Assembly (NCBI GenBank): GCA_007748055.1
Contig: CP036279.1
Coordinates: 5,642,001 to 5,706,000, forward strand
Source: Kolteria novifilia
GTDB lineage: Bacteria > Planctomycetota > Planctomycetia > Kolteriales > Kolteriaceae
Direction of reading: 5' to 3'
Length of the DNA: 64,000 bases
A program made the translations under genes and the position numbers. The notes under the pieces were generated by a model. That model saw only the letters and a program-made list of their open reading frames with translations. It ran no database searches and was not told the origin of the DNA. Numbering within the stretch: position 1 is the first letter of the stretch; each line of letters begins with the position of its first letter. Below are positions 17,096 to 27,000 of the stretch, piece after piece.

Positions 17096-18088
17096 ATGGG
17101 ACGACTGAAGACCCTCTTTACGGGACAGTGGGGCGACATGCCCCTCGAAGAGTTGGCGGAGAAAGCGGCCAACTGGGGCTACGACGGGCTCGAACTCGCT
17201 TGTTGGGGCGATCACTTCGAGGTCTCCCGAGCGCTCGACGAACCGGAGTATTGCCAGAAGAAGCTGGACCTGCTCGAAAAGCACGGGCTCGACTGCCAGG
17301 CCATCAGCAGTCATCTCGTCGGCCAAATGGTCCTCGACCGCAATGACGAGCGAACCGACGGCTGGGTCCCCGAGGACTGCCGGGGCGACAGCGAGAAGAA
17401 GAACGCCTGGGCGATCGAGGAGATGAAGCGAACCGCGCAGGCGGCGAAGAAACTTGGCGTCCCAGTCGTCAACGGCTTCACCGGCTCGTCGATCTGGCCG
17501 CTGCTCTATTCTTTTCCCCCGGTGACTCCGGAGATGATCGACGCGGGCTTCGCCCTCTTCGCGGAGCGCTGGAACCCGATCCTCGACGTCTTCGGCGAAT
17601 GCGAAGTTCGCTTCGCCCTCGAGGTCCATCCGACGGAGATCGCGTTCGACATTCCGACCGCCCGCCGCGCCCTGGCCGCGATCGAGCACCGCGAGGAGTT
17701 TGGCTTCAACTTCGACCCGAGCCACCTTCATTGGCAGGGCATCGACCCGGTGCGGTTCATCCGCGAGTTTCCCGACCGGATCTACCACGTCCACATCAAG
17801 GACGCGGCGATCACGCTCGATGGGGCCTCGGGGATTCTCTCCTCGCATCTCGACTTCGGCGACCCCAGGCGCGGTTGGGATTTCCGCAGTCCCGGGCACG
17901 GCGGCGTCGACTTCGAAGCGATCATTCGGGCGCTCAACGACATCGGCTACGAAGGGCCGTTGTCGGTCGAGTGGGAAGATTGCGGCATGGACCGCGAGTA
18001 TGGCGCCGCCGACGCGGCCGAGTTCGTCGCGCGGATCGACTTCCCCTCCTCGGGGCGAAAGTTCGACGACGCGTTCAACGAGTCCTAA
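17096..18088 (+). CDS. Sugar phosphate isomerase/epimerase-family protein (TIM barrel)
   Basis: A 330-residue member of the xylose-isomerase-like TIM-barrel superfamily (AP endonuclease 2 fold). Seen: [40 protein letters not shown], the metal Glu in [13 protein letters not shown], the [11 protein letters not shown] block (Asp and His metal ligands), YHVHIKDA and a final [11 protein letters not shown]. These give a complete divalent-metal site. No signal peptide. The substrate is unknown; isomerisation or epimerisation of a sugar or polyol is the usual role. It follows the SGNH genes by about 80 bases in the same direction, so a shared transcript is possible. Confidence 0.92.
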   Translation: MGRLKTLFTGQWGDMPLEELAEKAANWGYDGLELACWGDHFEVSRALDEPEYCQKKLDLLEKHGLDCQAISSHLVGQMVLDRNDERTDGWVPEDCRGDSEKKNAWAIEEMKRTAQAAKKLGVPVVNGFTGSSIWPLLYSFPPVTPEMIDAGFALFAERWNPILDVFGECEVRFALEVHPTEIAFDIPTARRALAAIEHREEFGFNFDPSHLHWQGIDPVRFIREFPDRIYHVHIKDAAITLDGASGILSSHLDFGDPRRGWDFRSPGHGGVDFEAIIRALNDIGYEGPLSVEWEDCGMDREYGAADAAEFVARIDFPSSGRKFDDAFNES

Positions 18089-18136
18089 AGCAACGGTGTC
18101 GATCGGTGAGGACACGGATAGGGGAGACGGGGGATC

Positions 18137-18379
18137 ATGGATTACTTGCTCGATGAAGAGCTTTGGGATGAGAAATCGACCGAGGAACTCAAGCAGGACC
18201 TGACCGATCAGTACGTGGTGGTCGACACGTCAATCGTGGATCTGGCGCGGTTCGGCAATCGCGTCGGGCGGATCGTCACCGTCAATGAGAACCGAATGGC
18301 CCTCGTCGACTTTCGGGACGGCCCCTGGTACGACATTCCGATCAAGCACCTGAAGATCGCGAAGAAGCCGACGAGCTAG
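18137..18379 (+). CDS. Small uncharacterised protein, 80 residues
   Basis: I do not know this family. The protein begins MDYLLDEELWDEK, is acidic at the start, then has a strand-rich core (YVVVDTSIVDLARFGNRVG, IVTVNENRMALVDF) and a basic C-terminus. No membrane or export signal. GGGGGATC lies at good spacing to the ATG, which makes it likely to be real. It begins 48 bases after the TIM-barrel gene, so it is probably the last gene of that transcript. Confidence 0.7.
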   Translation: MDYLLDEELWDEKSTEELKQDLTDQYVVVDTSIVDLARFGNRVGRIVTVNENRMALVDFRDGPWYDIPIKHLKIAKKPTS

Positions 18380-18440
18380 GCGAGTCTCTCCTCGTCAATG
18401 GACGCCGCTCTTGTCCCCCTTGTCATTGAATCTTCGTGTC

Positions 18441-18468
18441 CCCCCTTGGACAAGGGGGAGCGATCGGA
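18441..18468. repeat. Short hairpin repeat, copy 2 (CCCCCTT/AAGGGGG)
   Basis: The same hairpin and AGCGATCGGA tail as 3008-3035, placed between two convergent genes (stops at 18379 and 18514), where a bidirectional terminator could sit. Confidence 0.75.
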
Positions 18469-18513
18469 GTATCGCTTGGACGACGGGGAGCGTGAAGAAA
18501 GTCGCTCGGTCGT

Positions 18514-19404
18514 CTACTTGCGTTTCTCGGCCGGGGGATCGGGGGGCATGATGTAGACCTCGACGCGGGCGTTGGTCGCGTCTCCCTTTTTCGATTCGCG
18601 ATCGACGAGCGGTTGTTGACTGCCGTAGCTGACGATGCCGAGCCGATCGGGAGCCATCCCGACCTCTTCCATGTACTGTTGGATCGCAATCGCCTGGTGA
18701 GCGGCCAAGTGCCAGTCGGTCGGATGTTGACTGGCGACGTCACCGTGGGCATCTTGCTCGGTCGCGGTGTGGGCGACGACCAAGAGCGTCAACTCCTTCG
18801 CGGCTGGCAGGTTCAAGATCGCCACCAACTCCCCGAGCGAGGCTTGGGCCTCGTTGGTGAGCCGATCCCCTTCCTTATGAAACGCCGCCCGGCTGGGAAT
18901 TCGGCAGACCCGTTCCTTCGGGTCGAAGGTCACGTCGCGATACTTCTTCCCGAACTTGTTGAGCGCGTTCTCTACTTCCGGCGGGATTTCGAAGGGGACG
19001 GCCTGCGAATGGCTGACCGGACGGACACTCGGGTCGCCGGCACTGCGCATCACGACGCCGGTCATCTCATTTTGTAGGCGCTTGTTCTGGTCGGTGAGGT
19101 TGGCGACGCGCCGTTCGAGGATGTCCTGGACGTCGCGCTGGGCCTCAAGTCGGCGTTCGAGCTTCTGCTTGAGTTGGGCGTCGGCGAGCGATTCGCTTTC
19201 GAGGCGATCGATTTCCCGGCCAGCGGCATCGAGACGACGCTCGAGATCGGTGTGGGCGAAGGTCGAGCGATTGGGTTTCTGGGCACTGGAACAGCCGAGC
19301 GTGGAGAGAGCTAGACCGGCCCCGAGGAGGATAACCCAAGAACGCCGCTTCGCGAACGCCAGTTTCTCGGGTTGAGCGGTTCTCCGGGTCACGATCCGAT
19401 CCAT
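18514..19404 (-). CDS. OmpA-family lipoprotein with coiled coil
   Basis: A 296-residue outer-membrane-type lipoprotein. The N-terminus has a basic stretch, a hydrophobic segment (SWVILLGAGLALSTLGC) with a lipobox Cys, a long coiled coil (about residues 50-110: RLDAAGREIDRLES and following), a linker and a C-terminal OmpA/MotB peptidoglycan-binding-like domain (LTLLVVAHTATEQ, then MAPDRLGIVSYGSQQPL, then ATNARVEVYI). It may link the outer membrane to peptidoglycan. The start at 19404 is preferred over 19485 because AGAGGGAACG precedes it and it gives a normal signal peptide. Confidence 0.88.
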   Translation of the reverse strand: MDRIVTRRTAQPEKLAFAKRRSWVILLGAGLALSTLGCSSAQKPNRSTFAHTDLERRLDAAGREIDRLESESLADAQLKQKLERRLEAQRDVQDILERRVANLTDQNKRLQNEMTGVVMRSAGDPSVRPVSHSQAVPFEIPPEVENALNKFGKKYRDVTFDPKERVCRIPSRAAFHKEGDRLTNEAQASLGELVAILNLPAAKELTLLVVAHTATEQDAHGDVASQHPTDWHLAAHQAIAIQQYMEEVGMAPDRLGIVSYGSQQPLVDRESKKGDATNARVEVYIMPPDPPAEKRK

Positions 19405-19522
19405 CGAACGTTCCCTCTGCCTGGCCAACATCGCTCGGCGACACATGAGCGAAAGGGCGTCCGCGGAAGGGACGCCCCACGACAACCGGACGTTCCGTCG
19501 TCCAGCATGATAATCGACGGCG

Positions 19523-21562
19523 TTACGACTTGCCGAAGACGCTGCCCACCATCTCGATCACCGAGCCGTCAATAGCGTATGGCTCCTGATAAGACCAGGC
19601 GCTCCGCATCAATTCGAAGGACATTATGCCGGCGATGCACATGGGAACGATGGTAAAGGCGAGAAGAAAGACGGTCCACGAAGGCCAGGGAGCACTCGCG
19701 GCCGCCGGAGCGACCATCACTTCGTCCTCTTCCTCGTAGTCCTCTTCGTCCTCGTACTCCTCCTCTTCCTCGTCCTCGTCGACGTCTTCCTCGACCGCCG
19801 CGAAGTCGTCCTCGTCCTCGTCGATCGCGACGACTTCGCTCCCCGACTCCTCGTCCTCCTCGTCGGCCGACTCGTCGATGGCAAGTTCGAAGTCGCCCTC
19901 TTCTCCCGCGGCGATCTCCTCTTCCTCTTCTTCCTCCGCCTCGAGGTCGACGTCACTGTCGCCGGCCAGCGCGGGGGAGGAATCGTCCTCCTTGAACCCA
20001 ACTTCGAATTCGTCGGAGGAGAATGACTCTTCTCCCGAGTCCTCGAGGTTCAAGTCGAACTCGCTGTCGCTGACACTCTCGTCACCCAGTCCCACTCCGC
20101 TATCGATCGGCGAGGAGAGGTTGATCCCGCTTTCCGGGCCGCGGGCGGTGATCTCGTCGTCGTCATCCCCGAAGATGTCGTCATCCTCGTCGAGATCGAG
20201 AGCGTCGGTGTGACTGGCGTCGGGATTGACGTCGACCGCTTGCGTGTGATCGTCGTCGGAGAGGTCGCTGAGGTCCGAATCGGAGAGATCGGTCGTCGCG
20301 GAATCGCCCTTGCCGGACAACCGGAAGCCCGAATCGACATCCGTGAGCTCGAAATCGTCGTCGCCGACACCCTGTTCGTCGCCCTTCTTGGCGATCATCG
20401 TCGGCATCTCGTCGAGCGTGCCGCCGGCGGCCCCGAGGTCGATCGCGCTGTCGTCCCTCTTCATCTTCTTGGACGAGCCGCGGGTGATCTGCGTCTCCAT
20501 TTCGGCGAGCCGGTCCGACGGCATCCCGGCCAAGTCGATGCTCGACTCGCCGGGGACGGGCTGGGCGCCCAGGTCGATCTTTGAATCGCCTTCGCTGTCG
20601 AGCGGACCACCCACGTCGATGCGCGAGTCGCCCGGGGTGTCGAACGTGGTCTCGCCAACCGGCGGCTTATCGGTGTCGCCTCCCGCGGTCGCGTCGGCAT
20701 CGACGACGAAGTCGAGGTCGTCATTGGAGGGAATGCCGGGGCCCTGGCTGACGGCGGTGTCGGCGGGGACATCCATCGGGGGCTCCGAACCGCTCACGTC
20801 GCGAAGGTCGACCTCGTCGTTGAGCGAGAAGTCGAGATTGCCCGACGAGTCACCGGCGGGCTTGTCCATCCCGATGGCCGTGTCGCCCATCGGGATGTCG
20901 GTGGTCGGATGGGCGGCGTCGCCGTGCAAGTCATCGTCGACGGCGAAGTCGATCTTGCTGGAGGAGTCGCCCCCCCGGGAGGTGGAGCCGACCGCGGTGT
21001 CGCCGGGCATCGGCGCGCCCGCTTTGTTCGCGGCATCGTGCAGATCCATCTCGTCGTCGTCGGAGAGCGTAAAGTCGAGATTGTCCGTCGAGGAATCGCC
21101 CGAGTTGGAGCCCGACCCGACGTCGGTGTCCCCGGCTTGGTTCTCGGAACCGGCGGCGTCACCGGAGAGAACGTCGCCCTCGTCGTCGATCGCGCCGGCG
21201 GCCAGTTCGACGCTGTCGACTTGATCGGGGCCTTCCCCACCGAGCGGCGTCTCCTCGGTCTCGCCGGCAAGGAAACCACCGTTGCTCCCACCGGCGAGTT
21301 CTTCGTCGGTGGCGAAGAGCAAGTCGTCGCCGCTGGAACCGTCGTCGCTGATGTCGGCGAAAATGCTGCTGTCGGCGTCGTCGGGAAGACCGCCATGGGC
21401 GTCGAGGGAGACGGAGTAGGCATCGAGGTCGGATTGACGGAACTTCAATCCACCCTCATCGCTGACGCTCGCGATCTCGCCTCGGGCCACGAGTCCTTCG
21501 AGATCGCTGACAGAGATGCCGAGTGCACGCGCCGCTTCTTCGAGGGTGAGAAATTCCGCCAT
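19523..21562 (-). CDS. Very acidic HTH-domain protein with C-terminal membrane segment
   Basis: A 679-residue protein. Residues 3-50 form a MerR/excisionase-type helix-turn-helix (FLTLEEAARALGISVSDLEG, then GLKFRQSDLDAYS). Residues about 55-600 are Asp/Ser/Glu-rich low complexity with a roughly 40-residue degenerate repeat built on DTA-V-G...GDSS...LDF-L-D, then poly-Glu runs. The end has a hydrophobic segment (WTVFLLAFTIVPMCIAGIMS) about 45 residues from the C-terminus. The layout suggests a DNA-binding head tethered to the inner membrane by a long negatively charged arm. The function is unknown. Composition differs strongly from neighbours but the frame is clean. Confidence 0.85.
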   Translation of the reverse strand: MAEFLTLEEAARALGISVSDLEGLVARGEIASVSDEGGLKFRQSDLDAYSVSLDAHGGLPDDADSSIFADISDDGSSGDDLLFATDEELAGGSNGGFLAGETEETPLGGEGPDQVDSVELAAGAIDDEGDVLSGDAAGSENQAGDTDVGSGSNSGDSSTDNLDFTLSDDDEMDLHDAANKAGAPMPGDTAVGSTSRGGDSSSKIDFAVDDDLHGDAAHPTTDIPMGDTAIGMDKPAGDSSGNLDFSLNDEVDLRDVSGSEPPMDVPADTAVSQGPGIPSNDDLDFVVDADATAGGDTDKPPVGETTFDTPGDSRIDVGGPLDSEGDSKIDLGAQPVPGESSIDLAGMPSDRLAEMETQITRGSSKKMKRDDSAIDLGAAGGTLDEMPTMIAKKGDEQGVGDDDFELTDVDSGFRLSGKGDSATTDLSDSDLSDLSDDDHTQAVDVNPDASHTDALDLDEDDDIFGDDDDEITARGPESGINLSSPIDSGVGLGDESVSDSEFDLNLEDSGEESFSSDEFEVGFKEDDSSPALAGDSDVDLEAEEEEEEEIAAGEEGDFELAIDESADEEDEESGSEVVAIDEDEDDFAAVEEDVDEDEEEEEYEDEEDYEEEDEVMVAPAAASAPWPSWTVFLLAFTIVPMCIAGIMSFELMRSAWSYQEPYAIDGSVIEMVGSVFGKS

Positions 21563-21618
21563 GGGGTGGCTCTCCTTCCACTGGCCAATGATGACCGAAC
21601 CACCCCGACAGCTCCGCG

Positions 21619-21981
21619 TCAGCGCGGTCGCACGAGTCTCTCGATCTCGGCAACAGTCGGTGGTTCGTTGTTGAATTCAGCTAACTGCTGATCGGCGCCG
21701 AAGTGACGGACCGCCGCCAATTTCAACTTCTTGGTTTTCGAGTCGAACGAATAGACGCAAAGGGACTGCCGCGGCTGATCAATCAGGTATAACAGTTGCG
21801 AACCTGACTGGTTCGGCGATAGAAGGGCGACGATTCCCTTCTGCTCCGCGGGGAGAACACTCGAAGCCTGTGCGTAAGCGTCACCAGGCTGAGCGATCCA
21901 CCAACCGACGCTGCCGATGAGTACCCCCGACAGCAACGCCCCAACCAGCGCCCATTTCGTCTGTTTCATGGTCGAATCCAT
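21619..21981 (-). CDS. Small exported or membrane-anchored protein
   Basis: A 120-residue protein of unknown family. MKQTKWALVGALLSGVLIG starts a signal peptide or N-terminal anchor ending near AYAQAS. The mature part, LLYLIDQPRQSLCVYSFDSK, then KLKLAAVRHFGAD, looks like a beta-rich domain. The start could also be 12 bases later (the second Met) or further upstream (22023), but the signal sequence fits 21981 or 21969. It lies just before the acidic HTH gene. Confidence 0.72.
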   Translation of the reverse strand: MDSTMKQTKWALVGALLSGVLIGSVGWWIAQPGDAYAQASSVLPAEQKGIVALLSPNQSGSQLLYLIDQPRQSLCVYSFDSKTKKLKLAAVRHFGADQQLAEFNNEPPTVAEIERLVRPR

Positions 21982-22421
21982 TCCAACATGCCCATCGTCC
22001 CTGACGGCGCCCACCTCGAACACGTGAGGTCACAACCTCTTTGGTGAGCCAACGGTGCGAGCAACAGACCGCAATTGCGCCATCATAGCGTCCGTCCATT
22101 GCCCTCATTGGGACTATACCCGACCCCTGAAAGGCCGGCAAGCGAAGTTGAACGCGGGCAGGGGCATTCTGAGGAGACTGGAGAGGTTGTAGCGGTTGGT
22201 CCTGGTGAGGTGCCCATTTGGGCGGTTGGAAAGGGGTGAATACGAGTCTGCCGCCGGCAGGTCGTCATCTGATCGAGTGGTCCGTCGACGTCGATGGGCT
22301 GGGAATCGCGGCTCCCCTCCTGTGCCGCCATTAGGCGATAGCCTGATCTGCGGATGGCCTGACGCTCAGCGTCGTCAGACCATCGGGAGGATCATCCCAG
22401 AGAAGGTGACGGTGAACCGGG
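21982..22421. other. Intergenic stretch
   Basis: No gene is supported in these 440 bases. A tract near 22334-22382 has GGCGATAGCCTGATC and CTGACGCTCAGCGTCGTCAG, the latter a nearly perfect palindrome (GACGCTCAGCGTC). It resembles the GCNATGGCCTG tracts at 25193 and 25467, so it may belong to a dispersed repeat. Confidence 0.5.
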
Positions 22422-23441
22422 CTAGCGGCGGAGCGTGGACTCTTCGCCCGATGAGACAGCCGACGCGTCGGACGCGGGCGCGGTACCGTCGGCGGGCTGA
22501 ACCGCTTGCGCGGACCGGGGCATGCCCCCGAAGGCCGCCGGTGGAGGCGGCGCTCCCGGCGAGGCGTCTGCGACGTTCTGGCGACTTGTCGCGGCAGGGC
22601 TCTTCTTGGTGCGCGCGGCGAAGGGAATTCGTCGCGACTTCTGAGCCACCTGCGTCGTCGCCGACGCGGTGCTCTCCGCTTCCGGCGCCCCCGCGAGATG
22701 CTCGCTCCAAGCGGCGTAGTCGACGCCGTGATCGACCGAGTGCCGGTCGGTCAGTGCCTCGGCCGCGCACTTGGTGATCGTGATGTCGCGATCCCGCAAG
22801 CACTCGACCAGGTAGCGATCGGTCCCAGGCTCCTCGACTTCGGTAAGGCACTCGGTGGCGGTGATCCGGACATCGAGATTATCGTCGCTGGCGGCGACCC
22901 GACCGAGCAAGTCGACCGTTCCGGTCCCGTGATTCTTCACCAGCGCGTGGCAGGCGGAGCGACGAACTTCCGCGTCGACGTCGTACGCCGCCTCCATGAT
23001 CGCGGCGCGAGCGTCGGCATGATCGTAGCTGCCGAGAGAGGTGACCGCTTCGGCGCGGGCGAGGGCCGCGGTTTCGGTCCGGGCGACCTTGATCAGCAGA
23101 AGCATCGAGAGCTCTTGCTGCGTCGGGGTCATTCCCTTGGTCTCCGCGAGATCGCGGATCGCCTCAAGACGCTCCCGCGGATCGTCGCCGTCGCGAAGGA
23201 CCTCGATCGGTTCCTTCTTCTCGTGAAAGCTGGGAAGGCTAAACGAAAAGCTCGGAATCTTCGTGACGATGCCACGATTCTGGCCTGACGAGCAGCCGAC
23301 GAGGACACATCCGAGACAGACGTTGACCAAGGCGCGCGTGAAGCGGCGATAGCGATCGCGTTGGCGGCGCCGTCCGCGCGCCGACCGACCCGAGGAGGGC
23401 GGAACGAGGCACCAGGCCCAACGTTGCAGAGGGGGAATCAT
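22422..23441 (-). CDS. HEAT-repeat lipoprotein
   Basis: A 339-residue protein. After a long Arg-rich N-terminus there is a hydrophobic segment with a lipobox (CLGCVLVGCSS), then a HEAT-repeat array (about residues 85-235: ARAEAVTSLGSYDHADARAA, VRRSACHALVKN, VRITATECLTEV), then a Pro/Ala/Ser-rich tail. HEAT repeats bind other proteins; the partner is unknown. The N-terminal 45 residues are long for a signal peptide, so a later start is possible, but no better ribosome-binding site is seen. It follows the sigma-factor gene by 147 bases. Confidence 0.85.
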   Translation of the reverse strand: MIPPLQRWAWCLVPPSSGRSARGRRRQRDRYRRFTRALVNVCLGCVLVGCSSGQNRGIVTKIPSFSFSLPSFHEKKEPIEVLRDGDDPRERLEAIRDLAETKGMTPTQQELSMLLLIKVARTETAALARAEAVTSLGSYDHADARAAIMEAAYDVDAEVRRSACHALVKNHGTGTVDLLGRVAASDDNLDVRITATECLTEVEEPGTDRYLVECLRDRDITITKCAAEALTDRHSVDHGVDYAAWSEHLAGAPEAESTASATTQVAQKSRRIPFAARTKKSPAATSRQNVADASPGAPPPPAAFGGMPRSAQAVQPADGTAPASDASAVSSGEESTLRR

Positions 23442-23588
23442 GGAGCGGCCTCCGTCTGGAGGGGCCGTTCGGCGATCTCATCCTAGGTGCGAAATCTTGT
23501 TGGCTCGAGGTCCGACGACCCAGCCCAGGTCCTGTCTGTCTTGAGCGACCTGGGAACAACGACGTCCCAGGCCGCGGTTGCTCTCGGG

Positions 23589-24371
<783 letters not shown>

Positions 24372-24519
24372 TGATCCTCCGTGATTCCAGCGAAGCCGAA
24401 GGGTCGCGTCCGGGTCGCAGCAGCGGAAAGCGAACGTCAACACTCGACGTTCCGCGTTCCAAGGGCCATCGGTCAATCCATCCCCCGAGGGATTGCCGGC
24501 GGTTCGATCAGGTACCCGC

Positions 24520-24795
24520 CTAGGCGGCAGTTTCGCTCGCGGAAGAGGACGTTTGATCCGCTCCACCTACCCGCTCCTCACCTTCCGGTTGGGGCAACGG
24601 TGTTCGGGGAACGAACGTCTCTTCCACCACCTGCTTAACCACAAGGCCGACGATGAAGCCGAGGCCCCCCGCGATCACATACGCCAGAAGAGCCTGACGC
24701 ATGCAGGACGCGAAGTCCCGTCCCTCGTAGATCCCTTGGAAGCAGATCGTGGCAAATCCGATCAGCGCCCAAATGGCGGCCAATCGTAGCGACAC
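24520..24795 (-). CDS. Small membrane protein between flhF and fliA
   Basis: A 91-residue protein with two predicted membrane helices (LAAIWALIGFATICFQGIY and LLAYVIAGGLGFIVGLVVK) and a Pro/Glu/Ser-rich soluble tail. The start is GTG with AAAGGTG upstream. It takes the position where many genomes carry flhG, but it shows no similarity to that MinD-like ATPase. Family unknown; a role in the flagellar locus is inference only. Confidence 0.7.
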   Translation of the reverse strand: MSLRLAAIWALIGFATICFQGIYEGRDFASCMRQALLAYVIAGGLGFIVGLVVKQVVEETFVPRTPLPQPEGEERVGGADQTSSSASETAA

Positions 24796-25466
24796 TGCGT
24801 TGGCACCTTTCGATGACTGCTACCCGTACGCCTCCTTTCGACTCCTCTACCCCCGTCCCTGATGGGTAGACACCTCGTCCTTCGACATTATCGACGACTC
24901 GATGCCCACTCCATCAGCGTTTTCCGACAGCTTTCTCCACGAATCGCTTCCTCTGACCCGTGACATCATTACCCCCGTGTCACGCATCGAAGCGGACTCG
25001 TCGATCAACTGTCCGTCCCACCCGCGACCACACGTGATCGCGGCCATTTTCCTGCTGCCAGCTCTCGTTGCCCAAGCCGCCGGCGGGTGCCGTCGACTCG
25101 AGTTTCCTTCGCTCCCGTGGGAGCCTCTTGTGTCTTGTCTCGTCGTGCGGTGGATCTCGATCCCACCACGGGAGATCGCCACTCTCCCCTCGTCAGGCAA
25201 TGGCCTGACCTACGTAGGGTGGGTCTTGACCCACCCCTTGCGTTTGCCCTTCGTCCCAAGCCCGAGCGTCCGCCTCTTGCCCCCATCTCCCCGTTCTTGT
25301 CCCCCTCTCCCCGTGGGAGAGGGGTTAGGGGTGAGGGGGTTCGTCTTCGCGAATCACCCTCGATGCTCTGAACCGCAATCCCCTCACCCGGCTCAATTCG
25401 TTCGCCGACCTCTCCCCCCAGGGAGAGGTGATGAATCCCTGACACTCCGAAGCCGGACCGATCCCG
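24796..25466. other. Intergenic stretch with palindromic repeats
   Basis: These 671 bases hold no credible gene; a plus-strand frame of 244 codons is an artefact of repeats. Seen: a GTCAGGCAATGGCCTGAC palindrome at 25193-25210, then GGGTGGGTC TT GACCCACCC at 25218-25237, then a complete bipartite palindromic element at 25301-25430. Confidence 0.75.
25301..25430 (-). repeat. Bipartite palindromic repeat, single copy
   Basis: Two hairpins (CCTCTCCCCGTGGGAGAGG at one end, CCTCTCCCCCCAGGGAGAGG at the other) flank about 85 bases that include GGTTAGGGGTGAGGGGG and CCCCTCACCCGGCTC. The same plan is seen at 34764, 40783-42094, 54326 and 59596. Confidence 0.85.
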
Positions 25467-26630
25467 TCAGGCTATGGCCTGTCGTACTGTCTTCGCAGCT
25501 CCAACACCTGGGCGATGCGTTCCCTTCTCTCCCGGCCGCCCGATCGCATCGATGCCCATCGCCAACTCCGCGAGCCGCGCGGCATCGGCGGGCTCGATGT
25601 CGTCGGGGACATCCTGGCCGGAGGTCATGTAACTGATCGGGCAAGGTAAGATGCCCGCGATCCCCGCGAGCGCTCCTTTGCCCGGCAACTCGTCGAGCTT
25701 GGTTAGAAGCACACGATCGCAACTCAGGACCGAAAAGCTCTCGACGATCGCTTTCAAGCTGCTGTCACGGGTATTCGCGGGAAGCACCAAGTGGGTCTCG
25801 ATCCCCCCCTTGAGGTACGTCGCGAGTTCGTGGGCCCGCTGATGATCCGAAGCGCTTCGCCCCGCCGTGTCGATCAGCACCAAGTCGACCGAGACCAACT
25901 CCTCGAGCACCGTTCGAAGTTGCTTGGGCGAACTGGCGGAACGAAACTCGATGCCGAGAATCTCCGCGTAGGTTCGCAACTGCTCGGTGGCCGCAATGCG
26001 ATACGAGTCGATCGTGACCAACGCGGCGCTCCGGCCTTGGCCGACACAGGCGCGAGCCGCGAGCTTCGCGATCGAGGTCGTCTTGCCACTTCCGGTTGGC
26101 CCCACCAGCGCCACCACCGGCGAATGGAACGCCCCCTCGAGCGACGGAGCGACCTCGAACCGGTCCGTGAAAAACCGCGTCGTCGCTTCGCGGACGAGGA
26201 TGTCGTCAATGGGACCGGGGTCGATGTGTTCTTGGTCGAGGAAGGTGATCAGGGATCGGATGATGTCGTCGGGCGTCTCGACCCGTCGAAGGTGAGACAC
26301 GAGGGAGAACCAGGGCTTGGGAAACTCGGTCGGCGTGAAGCGTTGGAGCTGATCGAGCATCTGGGTCATCGCGTCGAGGCGTTCCTGGAGCGACGAGACG
26401 ACTTGCGGCTCGGCTCCGCGCGGATCGGAGGCGGGCACCAGTCGTGGAGCGATCTGCGTCTCCATCACGGCCGTGATCTCCACTGCGCCCCCTTTGCGAC
26501 CAACGACGCCTTGCCCGGGAAGTTGCCGAGTCCGCAGGATCACGGCGTCCGGACCGAGCTCTCGCCGGACCTTGGCCAGTGCTTGCTGCATCGTTTCGGC
26601 ATGAAACGTTTTTGGCGACGCGCCACTCAT
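25467..26630 (-). CDS. flhF: Flagellar biosynthesis GTPase FlhF
   Basis: A 387-residue SRP-type GTPase that sets the place and number of flagella. The N-terminal B domain (residues 1-60, FHAETMQQALAKVRRELGPD) precedes a variable linker. The NG domain begins near residue 120: P-loop GPTGSGKTTS at 177, VTIDSYRIAATEQL, DTAGRS, and TKLDE. The C-terminus has the GQDVPDDIEPAD block. It lies 370 bases downstream of flhA, on the same strand. No flhG follows in the window. Confidence 0.96.
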   Translation of the reverse strand: MSGASPKTFHAETMQQALAKVRRELGPDAVILRTRQLPGQGVVGRKGGAVEITAVMETQIAPRLVPASDPRGAEPQVVSSLQERLDAMTQMLDQLQRFTPTEFPKPWFSLVSHLRRVETPDDIIRSLITFLDQEHIDPGPIDDILVREATTRFFTDRFEVAPSLEGAFHSPVVALVGPTGSGKTTSIAKLAARACVGQGRSAALVTIDSYRIAATEQLRTYAEILGIEFRSASSPKQLRTVLEELVSVDLVLIDTAGRSASDHQRAHELATYLKGGIETHLVLPANTRDSSLKAIVESFSVLSCDRVLLTKLDELPGKGALAGIAGILPCPISYMTSGQDVPDDIEPADAARLAELAMGIDAIGRPGEKGTHRPGVGAAKTVRQAIA

Positions 26631-27000
26631 ACGCGAACCCTGTCAACACCACGCACGCCCTGGGCGCGCACCCCCGTCGTTCGGTGACGATCGGCCCACC
26701 GGGGACCGAGAGTCTCCCTTCAACGATCCGTTCTCGTCCTAGGTGATGGCGCAGTCCCGACGTGAGTCGGCCGAAACCGACTCCCCCGTCGCCAGGATGC
26801 ATTCTCTCAAGGTGGATGATTCAAGTGACTGGAGCTTCGTCAAACGCTTGCGTTCGCCCGATCGGCATCCAGCCCAATTGCACCGGCCGACAAGCGGCCA
26901 GTCTGTTCCCAACCGCCGACAAGCGGCCAGTCTGTTCCCAACCGCCGACAAGCGGCCGGTGGAACCCGTTGTTCCCTCTTTGACGCGCCAGGCGTCGGAG
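26631..27000. other. Intergenic stretch between flhA and flhF
   Basis: No gene is seen. It contains a 29-bp direct tandem repeat at 26886-26960. The remainder shows no clear signal. The spacing means that flhA and flhF may have separate promoters. Confidence 0.6.
26886..26960. repeat. 29-bp tandem repeat, 2.6 copies
   Basis: Units at 26886-26914 and 26915-26943 are identical (GCCGACAAGCGGCCAGTC then TGTTCCCAACC); a partial third copy begins at 26944. Each unit carries GGCCG...CGGCC arms that could fold. Confidence 0.85.

Noticed and set aside
24902-25636. A 244-codon plus-strand open frame
   Set aside because: Composed of intergenic palindromes and the antisense of flhF.
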